Source: Oegoconia quadripuncta
Taxonomy: Eukaryota > Arthropoda > Insecta > Lepidoptera > Autostichidae
NCBI GenBank assembly: GCA_949316235.1
Contig: OX438750.1
Coordinates: 1,254,501 to 1,318,500, forward strand
DNA: 64,000 bases
Reading direction: 5' to 3'
Shown here: positions 54,600-64,000 of the stretch, one piece after another
How the letters are laid out: the number at the start of each line of letters is the position of its first letter
Position numbering within the stretch: the stretch's first letter is position 1
Made by a program: the position numbers and the translations under genes
The notes under the pieces: model-generated
Told to the model about the DNA's origin: nothing
The model's database searches: none
The model's input: only the letters and a program-made list of their open reading frames with translations

Positions 54600-55900
54600 A
54601 TCCTAGATACTGGTAAAAATAATAATTTTACTCACTCTTGCAAAACAAGTCCGGTTGATGACTCTTCAGGGCCCAAATGATTTTTAGAACTGAAAATCAA
54701 AGACCCTATACGAAGTAGGTATATAACATCATGCAGCACCAAGCGTTAGAACCCATCGTTGTGGATATAGGTACCTACTTATGCGGACATCGCTTTTGTT
54801 CTGACATGATGTTATAATCATTGAGCTTATGAATTATACGTCAGCACCTAGGAAGATGTAATGACGAAAAGTACACAGCCATGCACAAAAATGAAATTTT
54901 TGGTAAATATCACTTAGACATGTAAAAAAAGATTACAGGATTTATTTAGACATACAATAAATAAAAGCAAATAAAATAAAAAAGATAACGGAAAAGTACT
55001 GGAATCGATCCAGCACGACGAAATTCAAGCGACAAGCCCAAGTCGGCTGAGCCAAACGTCTTACACAAGTGGTGACGAAAAAAGGGTACCTATACATCCC
55101 GTATCAGTAGGAATTAACGCAACTACAAAATAGTGAAACATAATTATGGTTGTGTTTTATAAATTTGGTGTTTCATGTACTTACTTAATTAATTAAAAAG
55201 AGATATAATATGTTATTATACTTAGGTACTTTACAACCTCCATCATGTGTTTCTGATTTCTTTTATATTGCCGTTTCTTCGATTTTGTTTTTTTTTTCGA
55301 GTCCATTTTCTATTATTCTTTACCAACTTATTTATTTACAACTGTGATTACCTACCTAATAAATAAAATTATTTACACACATACAAAATTTTACCCTAAT
55401 TAAATAAACAAAACAAGAAAAAGAAAGTCCTGGATATGAACATGAAAAAAGTTCGAATATTTGGGAGAGCGTCTCAGCGCACAACACAGGTCCATCCAGC
55501 AACGCACCTAAGCGATCGCTGTCGAATTGAGTACGAGTAACAGAGAAAGCGTTACTTAGAATTAAAGGGCGTAAGTGCCAAATCACAAAATTAATTATTT
55601 CAATTAAAATAAACGCATTATTGAAAATCTAAAACATGAATTTGTTTTAGGAACATATACGACACAATATTGTACAAAATATCATTTATGTTAGTGAATG
55701 CATATCTGAGAAGAATAAGATTTCATGCATTTTTAGATGCTACTTTGCAATTAAATTCTATCGAGAGAAGATCGTGTAATTATGTTTTGAAAACATGAAT
55801 CATGTCAGAAATATGATCAATTTTACCTATAACTTTTTTTATAATGATACGAGCTTTACAAAAAATGATAATCTTTCAACGCAATTGGCTGTTGTCAGCC
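54600..55900. other. Unassigned AT-rich stretch
   Basis: No gene recognised. A tRNA-like head (minus strand) sits at 55011-55073, nearly identical to 26738-26802. Confidence 0.35.
55011..55073 (-). mobile_element. tRNA-like head, third family
   Basis: Minus strand: TTTGGCTCAGCCGACTTGGG and GTGCTGGATCGATTCC (B-box-like). Second copy of the 26738-26802 sequence with one or two differences. Confidence 0.45.
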
Positions 55901-55904
55901 TCTT

Positions 55905-56148
55905 AAGTGAAGATGAGGTGGAAGCGTACTGACCCGGAAACTCCAACACATTTGGGGGACTGGCTATCTTATCTCTGACAACCGGAACACAACAATGCTA
56001 TTTAATATTGCTGTTTGGCGGCAGATTTAGATAAGATGGTGGTAGCTAGCCAGGCGGACATTTAAAATGCCCTACCACCAACCAAACCGAGTACTTAAAT
56101 ATGTACGCCGCTGGGGATCGAACCCGCGACCTCCGAATCGTAAACCAG
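55905..56148 (-). mobile_element. SINE-B, head to body
   Basis: AAGTGAAGATGAGGTGGAAG, ATTTGGGGGACTGGCTATC, CAAACCGAGTACTTAAATAT and GGGGATCGAACCCGCGACC. The tail lies missing on the left. Confidence 0.75.
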
Positions 56149-56263
56149 TGCCCCAAATGTGTCGGGGTTTCCGGGTCAGTACGCTTCCACCTTCGACCTC
56201 ATCTTCACTTAACATCAGGTGTGATTGAGGTCAAGTACGAACCCGTCGTGCATAAAAAAAAAC
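56149..56263 (+). mobile_element. SINE-B 3' part in opposite orientation
   Basis: CCCCAAATGTGTCGGGGTTT to GTACGAACCCGTCGTGCAT and poly-A, directly abutting the minus-strand copy, forming an inverted pair. Confidence 0.72.
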
Positions 56264-56659
56264 CTCAATACAGATTGTTCTGTATTCTGAGGCACAGACA
56301 AAAAAATATGTTTGTGCGAGATTGATGGTTTATTTATTCTCAGCAGTATTAGTTCTCGAGGATCCCAAGAGATGGCGCTATTTTATCAACTAAGAACCGC
56401 GCGAAAAAAGATTTGTTTGCAAGACCATATATATAAGGACATAAATAAATCAATGCTTTACAACTGTATGTTTTGTGGTCACTGTCCTAGTACCGATCTA
56501 TTTATAGATCAAGCCAATATCGTATCGACCAAAACAATTAAAAAGCGATCTATTTGCGGAACTCGATCTGACAGCAGTCGAGTAGTGATGAGGTCACTAC
56601 GAGGAAAACATGATACTACACGGTTCATGTGTCGAGGCGGTAAATAGAGAATAAGTATA

Positions 56660-56780
56660 CAGTGAATAGGCATTTACTGGGTGCGCGTGATACATCTTCG
56701 GATACATCGTCACTTTCCATCAGGTGAGACTGTAGCCAAACGCGAAATCAGTTTTTAATAAAAAAAAAATTAAAAAAAAA
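56660..56780 (+). mobile_element. LINE 3' end fragment
   Basis: GAATAGGCATTTACTGGGTG and CTTTCCATCAGGTGAGACTG with poly-A, as at 42880-42995. Confidence 0.6.
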
Positions 56781-56789
56781 ACATTTTAA

Positions 56790-57130
56790 AGCGTATTTGA
56801 TTCTTCTTCTTCTTTTCGTGTCGAGGCAAGTTTCAAATTTTATTGGACCAAAACTTAGCCACTCTAACAGCACTGTCTGTGGCGTTAAGGAGGTCGTCAA
56901 AGGTGCAGCTGTCAGGACACGCGGGGCAAGACAATAGGTGATCCATTGTCTGTGGGGAGACTCCGCACTCGCATCGATCACTCCCGCCATCGGAGAAGCC
57001 CCACCTGCACAGATTATCTTTGCTGCGGCCAACCTGAGTTCGAAGCCGATTTAAGGATTTCCATGTTGGCCATGGCAAATCGTGTCCAGGAGGAAGAGAC
57101 TCCTTGAGCGGGAGGAACGACGCAAGAGAG
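56790..57130 (-). mobile_element. LINE C-terminal remnant
   Basis: Minus strand 56833-57078: WPTWKSLNRLRTQVGRSK, CRWGFSDGGSDRCECG, TMDHLLSCPACPDSCTFDDL and AVRVAKFWSNKI: the RNase H-end plus cysteine/histidine motif of a non-LTR element. Confidence 0.7.
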
Positions 57131-57284
57131 AGCGTATTTGATTAATCGTTTTTAATAGATCATTAAATTTACCTATTTCCGTCATCTATGTGTATTATGT
57201 ATCTACATTTGTATATATAATTTATTATATTTATATTTTTAAGTAAGTCTATTCATATGATAGTATTATTATATTTATATATAT

Positions 57285-57530
57285 ATATTCTTTATTGCAC
57301 CAAAATATTACAATAACAGAGTACAAACAATAGGTCACGTACAAAGGTGGACTTATCTCTTTAAGAGATCTCTTCCAGCCATCCTGAGCATTGAAATAGG
57401 AAACTTAGTAAATTTGGGGTTTAGCAGTAAATTGTGTGCAAAAGAAATAATCCTATAACGAATAATAAAACAAATAAAATATTTGTACATACTTATCTAT
57501 AATTATTTCGTTAGTTGGTAATATCGTGCA
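57285..57530 (-). mobile_element. LINE 3' UTR fragment
   Basis: TTCTTTATTGCACCAAAATA, GTGGACTTATCTCTTTAAGA and GATCTCTTCCAGCCATCC, the family of 1-110 and 40898. Confidence 0.55.
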
Positions 57531-58084
57531 CCCTACCTGTTTTTCTACCTACATATGTCCCATAGCTGTTGGTTGTCTGGAAGAGATCGCTTTTAGTGAT
57601 GAGACCGCCTAATTGTGTTCTATTGTTATCGTCAAAAATTATTGTAAATAATTTTGTGCAATAAAGAGTATTTGTATTGTATTGTATAACTATTACCCAC
57701 ATAGCATTTGCAAGAGGTTTGGTAGGTAACATAGATACCTATTATAATTTAATACAATTAAATGCTCCCTTCGCGACGCTATACCGTGGAAGCTTGTGCT
57801 ACCCATTTAAGAGGGTTTATTCCGCACAGTATTCCTTCCCAAACTTTATAGATGAAATTTTTCGAAATTAATAAACCGATTCTGATGAAACTTTATAATC
57901 ATAAATCACATAGATTTAAAAAGTTTATAGAGAAAAATTTCGAAATATTTTCGAAAAAGAGTATAACTACAAAATTAGTGCGATTTTAAGTTTTCCATCG
58001 TAATAAAAACAATGCAATTTATAAGGTCTAACAAAATTAACCCGACAAACGTTGCAAATAAACATTAAAGTTAACAGATTTTTG
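57531..58084. other. Unassigned stretch
   Basis: No gene or full repeat seen. Confidence 0.3.
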
Positions 58085-58310
58085 TGAGTTGTACATTAAT
58101 GGCCGCGCGCTCTAAGTACTTTGCCACAACACACAAACACGTGCCGCGGTATCTTTGAAGCCGCCTCTGGCGCCCACTCGCCGCTCGCCGCCCCGGGGCG
58201 GGCGCTTGCCCCGGCGCCGCCGCGACGCGCTGTGATTGGTTGCGTCCGCCGCCCCGCCACCCGATACCCCCGCCGGCGTCTTCCATATCAATGGAACGTT
58301 GCTTGTTTTT
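58085..58310. promoter_or_regulatory. CpG-rich patch, candidate promoter
   Basis: Strongly GC/CpG-rich against an AT-rich surround (CGCCGCTCGCCGCCCCGGGG, GGCGCCGCCGCGACGCGC). It contains GTGATTGGTTGCG and TCATTGGTACAG (inverted CCAAT boxes) and GC-box-like CCCCGCCACCC. No TATA and no first exon recognised. It could be the promoter of a host gene outside the window, or an old element. Confidence 0.4.
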
Positions 58311-58547
58311 CTCATTGGTACAGTCGAAGTGAAGTTAATAAAATGATGGTACAGATTGACCTGGTTATTATTAGATAAGTATGCATTCTTAAAAAAGCTT
58401 CAGTTTTAAAAAATAACATGCGTCACGAACTTATACTGTTACTAATATAACAATAAGTTGCTGTGCAATAAGTTTTTTTTGCTTAGGGTTGGGAATATTT
58501 TTTGTACAAAACGATAATTGTTTGATTTGCAGTTAAATACCAGCCTG

Positions 58548-58690
58548 TGTTCCGGTTGTCAGAGATAAGATAGCCAGTCCCCCAAATGTGTTGGAGTTTC
58601 CGGGTCAGTACGCTTCCACCTTCGACCTCATCTCACTTAACATTAGGTGTGATTGAGGTCAAGTACGAACCCGTCTTGCATAAAAAAAGC
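58548..58690 (+). mobile_element. SINE-B 3' half
   Basis: GTGTTCCGGTTGTCAGAGAT to GTACGAACCCGTCTTGCAT plus A tract. Confidence 0.75.
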
Positions 58691-58859
58691 CCATATAAAT
58701 TACTTATCTATAAATAAGACACATCTTTTACCATGCAACAAAGTGAAATAGATCGTAAAAGGAAAAAAAAAATAAAAAAATACGCCCCGAATACAGAACC
58801 TCCTCCTTTTTTGAAGTCGTTTAAAAAGTGTAAAAATCGTATTATTTTTCAAAATTCAT

Positions 58860-59150
58860 ACATACATAAAGTGACGCCTGTTTTCCTGTAGGGGTAGGCA
58901 GAGATCATAGACTTCCACACATTTGCTACAATCCTTCACAATGTTTTATTCACTCATAAACAGCTGTTTATACAAGCTCGTCGGTTTAGGGTATACTCTT
59001 GACTTGGCCTTTCTTTCAGACGTGAGATTTGATCATGGTAGGTTCGCCGTGGTTTTCCCCTACCAACACTACCATCCACATTCGCCGTTAGTCTTCTTTC
59101 ATTCATCCTCTCCACATGGCCAAACCATCTCAGCACACCCTGTTTCAATC
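58860..59150 (-). mobile_element. RTE-like LINE 3' remnant
   Basis: Minus strand: KQGVLRWFGHVERMNERRLT, GRGKPRRTYHDQISRLKERP. Tail of the RTE-like family, also split by a SINE at 22500-22980. Confidence 0.7.
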
Positions 59151-59164
59151 TTTGTCACTGCGAC

Positions 59165-59395
59165 TTCTTTCACATTAGGCGTGGGGAGGGATTCCACCCG
59201 TATATAGTTAATATAGCGAACATTCGCACTAAGAAGTTCGACTCTTCATTCATAATACGAAGAGCCAAGGCATGGAACTCCCTCCCTGCATCAGTCTTTC
59301 CTGAATCCTACAACCTTGGGATCTTCAAGAGCAGAGTGAATAGGCATTTACTGAGATCGCGTGCTTCATCTTCCGTTGTATCCAGTTAATCATAA
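59165..59395 (+). mobile_element. LINE 3' tail
   Basis: Plus-strand frame [20 protein letters not shown] and [13 protein letters not shown], related to 42700-42995. The promoter-proximal part is absent. Confidence 0.6.
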
Positions 59396-59399
59396 AAAA

Positions 59400-59800
59400 A
59401 TGTCCAAGGATAGATACCATTTATTATTATTTATTTAAATATGTAATGTCTTGTATTTGAAGCTGGCTGAAGCCAAAGGAAAGGCGATAAGCACGGTTTA
59501 GTTTTAAGCCTCTATCCGCGTGTCACATTGCATTGTCAGCTGTTTGGTTGTAGAAGTCAATTATCCAGTAGCCGACGGGATCGCGTGCGAAACGCCGCTT
59601 ACTTTGTTCCGCATTATAATTTAATGTTAAATATTGTTGTTAATTTCCATGTGTATACGTAAACGTATTAGGTATACACTAAAAGTGCTGTGTACTTGTG
59701 TGTGTTAACTAATTAGTATCAAAACGTGGGTTTTAAGGTACGTTCTAACAGAGACTAAGTTCTAAGTTATTGCTATATAAATTAAAAAAAAAAACACATA
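59400..59800. other. Unassigned stretch
   Basis: No coding region. Contains CGACGGGATCGCGTGCGAAA. Nothing further can be supported. Confidence 0.3.
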
Positions 59801-59802
59801 TG

Positions 59803-60181
59803 TATACTGGTGAGTTTTTTTACCGTAAGGAAAAAAAATAGGTAAGTGAAGTAGAAGGCATTGGCATAGATAGTTTAATTATTTTTTGCTTCAAAACCAT
59901 AAAATATAATGAAACGTTGTGGCATTGGACGGTCGCGTATGTAGCCTGTTGCACATAGTTAATTACATCATTAAATTAAAAAAACTTGGAATAAATATGA
60001 GTTCCAATTAAAATTCGCATGACAGGAACCCTAGGAATCCCGCCAGTCACATATCATTCTCCGGCAGGAGCGTGGATCGATGATGATTTTGAAAAAAAAA
60101 AAACTACCTATGCCATTTATTTCACTTAAGTACCTAATACGCCCTATTTTTTCCTGACGGTAAAAAAACTCATCCGGTATA
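59803..60181. mobile_element. MITE M2 with about 40-bp inverted ends
   Basis: Left TATACTGGTGAGTTTTTTTA and CCGTAAGG; right CCTGACGGTAAAAAAACTC and ATCCGGTATA. 379 bases, no coding. A second copy, disrupted, is at 62563-63341. Confidence 0.7.
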
Positions 60182-60294
60182 ATACATGGATAAAGCATTT
60201 ATTTGTTTTTCGCGACACACACAAACATTCAACTTTTAGGCACAATAACGAAAGAAATAGTTTAAAAAGAAATGGGCGACTAAGGGGACATTCC

Positions 60295-60450
60295 ACCTTT
60301 TTTTTTTTTTGACGGGGGGAAAACGCATTTACCGGGTCAGCGGCGAGGATATGTGGGACTCACCGCTCCAGACGGGAGCGGTCCTACCCACTAAAAACCC
60401 CCCGGTGTTCCTCCGCGCGCACCGAAACAGCGTGGCCACGGGTACTTATT
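60295..60450 (-). mobile_element. LINE 3' UTR-like GC-rich segment
   Basis: T tract then ACGCATTTACCGGGTCAGCG, TGTGGGACTCACCGCTCC and CACTAAAAACCCCCCGGTG. Reversed, it resembles 34600-34690. The mariner begins directly to its right. Confidence 0.5.
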
Positions 60451-60453
60451 GTA

Positions 60454-61747
60454 CGAGGGTGGTCCCAAAAGTAGCCGACCTAACCAAGAAAAATCAAAAT
60501 AAATGGGATAAACTATATTTATTTCTCTACATAGCTTCCTTGTAGCTCGATACACTTTTCCCAGCGGTGCTCTATAGCTTCAATGCCACGTCTATAGTAG
60601 GAATCGTCGAACTCTTCAAAATAGCCATTAACCAAAGACTCAACCTCTATGTTGCTTGAAAATCTTTTCCCGCCGAGCCATTTTTTTAGGTTTGGGAACA
60701 GAAAATAATCTGACGGGGCCAAATCTGGTGAATAAGGTGCATGGGGAAGCAATTCAAATTTTAATTCTTTGATTTTAGCCATTGCAATGCCGGATGTGTG
60801 GACTGGAGCGTTGTCTTGATGAAACAAAACTTTTTTCTTTGACAAGTGAGACCGTTTTTTCTTTATTTCTTCACTCAGACGCTGCAATAAGTTCGCATAA
60901 TACTCGCCATTAATGGTTTTTCCTTTTTGAAGATAATCTATAAAAATTATGCCACGCGCGTCCCAGAAAACTGAAGCCATGACTTTTCCTGCCGATGGAA
61001 CTGTTTTTGCCTTCTTTGGAGCTGATTCTCCTCTTTCAGTCCATTGTTTTGACTGTTCCTTAGTCTCAGGTGTAAAGTGATGGACCCATGTTTCATCCAT
61101 GGTGATAAATCGACGCAAAAACTCGGCTTTGTTGCTGCGAAATTTTGCTAAACATTCGACTGACACATCCTCACGACGCTGTTTTTGTTCTACTGTGAGT
61201 AATCGCGGCACCCATCTTGCGCACAGCTTTCTCATGTCCAAGTTTTCTGTTAAAATACGATGGACTGCACTTTTTGAAATGCCTACCATATCTGCTAGCT
61301 CGCGCACTTTCAGTCGACGGTCATCCAGTACCGTTTTGTGAATTTTTTTTACTATTTCTGGATTAGTCACCTCATTTGGTCGTCCACTGCGATGCTCATC
61401 TTGGCAGCTCGAGCGACCGCGCTTGAACTCTGCCACCCAATATTTTATTGTTGTAAATGAAGGAGCAGACTCCCCCAAAGTAGAATCTAGCTCCACTTTG
61501 ATATTAGTTGGACTGAGACCTTTCAAATAAAAATATTGAATTACGTAACGAACACCAATTTTATCCATAGTCGAAAAATTCGATGATAACTTTCACTAAA
61601 TATGCTTCAGAACAAATGCCAAATGACCTAGCGCGTTCGAATTCTAAATTTAGATTTCCTAATGTTCACGCTTCCTAAAAAGAGTATTTAATCAAATAAA
61701 AACTGCCAGTAATTAAGTAAGGTCGGGTATTTATGGGACCGCCCTCG
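60454..61747 (-). mobile_element. Intact mariner transposon
   Basis: 1294 bases flanked by TA (60452-60453, 61748-61749). Inverted ends of about 30 bases: CGAGGGTGGTCCCAAAAGTA on the left, TTATGGGACCGCCCTCG on the right. It encodes one uninterrupted transposase on the minus strand. Size and layout are those of active mariners; the mismatches between the two ends could lower activity. Confidence 0.92.
60519..61568 (-). CDS. mariner transposase, 349 aa, apparently intact
   Basis: Cuts and pastes the mariner element at TA sites as a DDE/D nuclease. N-terminal double helix-turn-helix (VIQYFYLKGLSPTNIKVEL, ADMVGISKSAVHRILTENL), linker WVPRLLTVEQK, catalytic FITMDETWVHHF (first Asp, about 155), FHQDNAPVHTS (second Asp, about 250) and APYSPDLAPSDYFLFPNLK (third Asp about 34 residues later: DD34D). 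Length 349 is normal (about 345). Starts at ATG 61568 with MDKIGVRYVI; stop at 60519. No frameshift or nonsense. Confidence 0.93.
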   Translation of the reverse strand: MDKIGVRYVIQYFYLKGLSPTNIKVELDSTLGESAPSFTTIKYWVAEFKRGRSSCQDEHRSGRPNEVTNPEIVKKIHKTVLDDRRLKVRELADMVGISKSAVHRILTENLDMRKLCARWVPRLLTVEQKQRREDVSVECLAKFRSNKAEFLRRFITMDETWVHHFTPETKEQSKQWTERGESAPKKAKTVPSAGKVMASVFWDARGIIFIDYLQKGKTINGEYYANLLQRLSEEIKKKRSHLSKKKVLFHQDNAPVHTSGIAMAKIKELKFELLPHAPYSPDLAPSDYFLFPNLKKWLGGKRFSSNIEVESLVNGYFEEFDDSYYRRGIEAIEHRWEKCIELQGSYVEK

Positions 61748-61779
61748 TAAAAAGGGATATTACTTCAGACTATATTAAT

Positions 61780-62007
61780 GAAAGTAATCCATGGGATTAA
61801 ACGGCTCCTCTACACGATATATAAAATTGTTGTAACCTTTCTTGATTGTAAATGATTTATTGAAAAGAGACAAACCCTCTGAGTTTCTCGCTAGCTCTTC
61901 TCAGTAGTGGTCTCGTTCCGAGCTAGTGGTAGTTTAAAAAACAAATGACGTTCATAAGTGCATATTGTATTGCCTACATGAATAAATGATTTTCATTTCA
62001 TTTCATT
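61780..62007 (+). mobile_element. LINE 3' UTR
   Basis: TCTCGCTAGCTCTTCTCAGT, GGTCTCGTTCCGAGCTAGTG and a terminal TTTTCATTTCATTTCATT repeat, typical of LINE 3' ends in Lepidoptera. Confidence 0.6.
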
Positions 62008-62562
62008 ATACTATTTCCATTTCTTTATTTTCTCGATGACAGCTCCTGTAGAATGTAACTGCGCATTTTACGCAAAAATTAACTTTTAAATGCGGGGTAT
62101 AAAAAATACGACAACTGCCTAATTTTGTTCCTTTATCCCATATAATATTCATCCAAGACAAATTGAGTCCATAAATGCAGTATTTTTTTTTTAAAGTACG
62201 ATAAATAACCAACATTTTAATAAAGTTACTTTCTATGGCAATATGAATAGTGATGTTATGATAGAAATATCTATATTGTATCGATATTGTATATATATAT
62301 TTTATACTAGCTGACCTGTTCCTGGTGTTACTCAGGCTGCATATAATATTAATAAAAGATATTCCTCAGTCCCTCTTTCTTAAAGTGATTAGATTACCGA
62401 TGCCACTGACATGACAAGTTTTTCTCCCATTGCTAAGCCCCTGTTTAATGTAACATCATAAAACAAGAACTGCGATCGATATCATTACTTATTTAGTCAC
62501 AACACTACAACTATCAAATTAGATCTGTCATCGAGAAAATAAAGAAATGGAAATAGTATAGA
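62008..62562. mobile_element. MITE with perfect 34-bp inverted ends
   Basis: Left ATACTATTTCCATTTCTTTA then TTTTCTCGATGACAG; right CTGTCATCGAGAAAATAAAG then AAATGGAAATAGTAT, with no mismatch. About 555 bases, no transposase. Confidence 0.8.
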
Positions 62563-63341
62563 TAAATGAAATAGAAGGTATAGGTAGTTTAATTTTTTTT
62601 TTTTTCAAAACTATCATAGAATAAATCGTTAATTGTGTCATTTGACTGTCGCATTTGTAGCCTATTCGCACAATTATATCATTAAATTAAATAAATAAAG
62701 AAAACTTGGACAAAATATGGGCTCCAAATAAACGCATAATAGGAACCCTACGAATCACGCCAGTCGCATATCAATTTCCGGCCAAAAAAGAAATTAAACT
62801 ACCTAACTATGCCAATAACTTCTATTTCACTTACCTAACATGCCTAAATAAAATTGAAATTCCACAATTTAGACTTGGCAAAGTTAGCACATCCTTTGTG
62901 GGACACAGCATACGCTTTTACAATAAAATACCAGAACATGTACTGAGTTTAACAGAGCAGAAATTTAAACGCCACATTAAAGAAACTCTGTGTAAGAAGG
63001 GTTATTACAGGATAGATGATTATTTAGGCGATAAGGAGGTCTGGTGTTAGCTGGTCGTTATGTTAATTGCTATTGTTTTGTAATATGTAATATAAGATGT
63101 AGTATTGTTGTAAGGATGGAGACTAGTTGAAAAGATGTGTTGTTGCGGAGTTTCTTGTCGCTTCTTCTCCCTAACCATAACACCTTGTGAAGCGATGTAG
63201 TTAAAAAAAAGAAAAATAGCATGTTGACTTTCAATAAGTGATATTTTTGTATCCTACATTGAATAAAATATTTTTGATTTTGATTTTGATTTTGCCCAAT
63301 TTTTTTTCCTCACGATAAAAAAAAACTCATCCGGTATATTG
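62563..63341. mobile_element. MITE M2, second copy, disrupted
   Basis: TGAAATAGAAGGTATAGG, TGACTGTCGCATTTGTAGCC and AGGAACCCTACGAATC match the 59.8-kb copy; the right end is CCTCACGATAAAAAAAAACT and CATCCGGTATA (63306-63341). Its left end is missing and a LINE tail is inserted inside. Confidence 0.65.
62853..63292 (+). mobile_element. LINE 3' end inserted in MITE M2
   Basis: Frame KIEIPQFRLGKVSTSFVGHS, IRFYNKIPEHVLSLTEQKF and LCKKGYYRIDDYLGDKEVW, stop at 63048-63050, then 3' UTR ending (GATTTT)n. TGCC lies on both sides and may be the target duplication. Confidence 0.7.
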
Positions 63342-63364
63342 CGAATAAACGCTAATATTTGTGA

Positions 63365-63410
63365 TATCTCTGAACACCCAATTTGGGATAAAGGACGTGA
63401 GGTTTGAAAA
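63365..63410 (-). repeat. Isolated unit of the 93-bp minisatellite
   Basis: GATATCTCTGAACACCCAAT and TTTGGGATAAAGGACGTGAG are, reversed, the same order of words as the 43.2-44.1 kb array (CTTTATCCCAAA...CAGAGATATC). Confidence 0.6.
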
Positions 63411-63594
63411 TACATTGAAAATTTTTAAAACACCCGAAAAAAACAAATGATTATAATGGTGTCAGATGTAGCAAGATGAAACGTAGTGTGTATATTCTCT
63501 TGGACACTGATTTTCAGTTATACCCAAGGAGAACATGCGTAGATTATGATATCATCCAAATAAATAAAAGCTAAAACAGCTTCGAAATGTTTTA

Positions 63595-63921
63595 ACCGCC
63601 TCCGTGGCTCAATGTAAACAACATTGGGTTTACGATTTGGAGGTCACGGGTTCGATCCCTAGCGGGGTACATGTTTAAGTACTCAGTTTGGTTGGTGTAG
63701 GGCATTTAAATCTCCGCCTGGCTAGCTACCACCATCTTATCGAAATCTGCCACTAAGCAGCAATGTTAATAGCATTGTGTTCCGGTTGTCAGAGATAAAA
63801 TAGCCAGTCCCCCAAAGGTGTTGGGGTTTCCGGGTCAGTACGCTTCCACCTTCGACCTCATCTTCACTTAACCTCAGTTGTAACTGAGGTCAATTACCAA
63901 CCCGTTGTGCATAAAAAAAAT
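63595..63921 (+). mobile_element. SINE-B, full length
   Basis: Head ACCGCCTCCGTGGCTCAATG (A box), GTCACGGGTTCGATCCC (B box), body with GTACTCAGTTTGGTTGGTG, CTACCACCATCTTATCG, ending ACCCGTTGTGCAT and poly-A. Best complete example of the family here. Confidence 0.82.
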
Positions 63922-64000
63922 GTAAGGCGGCCAACTTTATGAAAAGTCAATTCGGAACATTTGACCATTTGTGCGTATTTTTTGTGTGAATCACGAGCTA

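Noticed and set aside
58071..58378. Frames of 67-85 codons in the CpG-rich patch
   Set aside because: Open only because high GC lowers stop frequency; Pro/Arg/Ala-rich in all frames with no domain.
5187..63660. Many tRNA-like sequences with good A and B boxes
   Set aside because: All are followed by SINE bodies or repeated in several copies, and none forms a convincing complete cloverleaf with flanking single-copy sequence; treated as SINE heads.

Overview
The window looks like a stretch of a moth or butterfly (Lepidoptera) genome. It is AT-rich, has one host gene split into small exons with GT-AG introns, and is otherwise packed with tRNA-headed SINEs, truncated LINE 3' ends, short inverted-repeat DNA elements, a BEL/Pao LTR element, a DIRS element and a mariner. 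No bacterial or organellar genes, true tRNAs, rRNAs or CRISPR arrays were found. The lineage assignment is an inference from repeat types and gene structure.

Host gene (2131-44887, + strand). Sixteen exons with matching splice phases encode the last 725 codons of a phosphatidylinositol-3-kinase-related kinase. The C-terminal FATC tail (CTDPRIL...GWEPWL) and the kinase motifs identify it as the DNA-dependent protein kinase catalytic subunit (DNA-PKcs/PRKDC), the non-homologous end-joining kinase. The exon lengths sum to exactly 726 codons including the stop. Exons 1-8 are FAT-domain, 9-15 mainly kinase, 15-16 FATC. The gene starts upstream of the window and ends with an AATAAA at 44968. The most unusual part is exon 11: seven tandem 127-bp copies of the exon plus its 5' splice site (37649-38565).

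Introns. They are filled by nested mobile elements: a LINE with reverse transcriptase (7516-9060), a piggyBac-like element with about 640-bp inverted arms (16521-18935), a 1-kb IS630/mariner-like relic (20819-21863), a PIF/Harbinger derivative inside a SINE (25939-26476), a full BEL/Pao element with identical 177-bp LTRs (27303-34269), several TA-flanked MITEs and a 93-bp minisatellite (43255-44130).

Downstream of the gene (45-64 kb). No host gene could be recognised. There is a nearly full-length, mutated DIRS tyrosine-recombinase retrotransposon with inverted termini and an internal complementary region (46241-51202), an unfamiliar element with diverged inverted ends, an OTU-like remnant and a 693-bp palindrome (51545-53826), a second palindrome (53957-54586), a CpG-rich patch that may be a promoter (58085-58310), and an apparently intact mariner transposon (60454-61747). 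The rest is SINE and LINE fragments.
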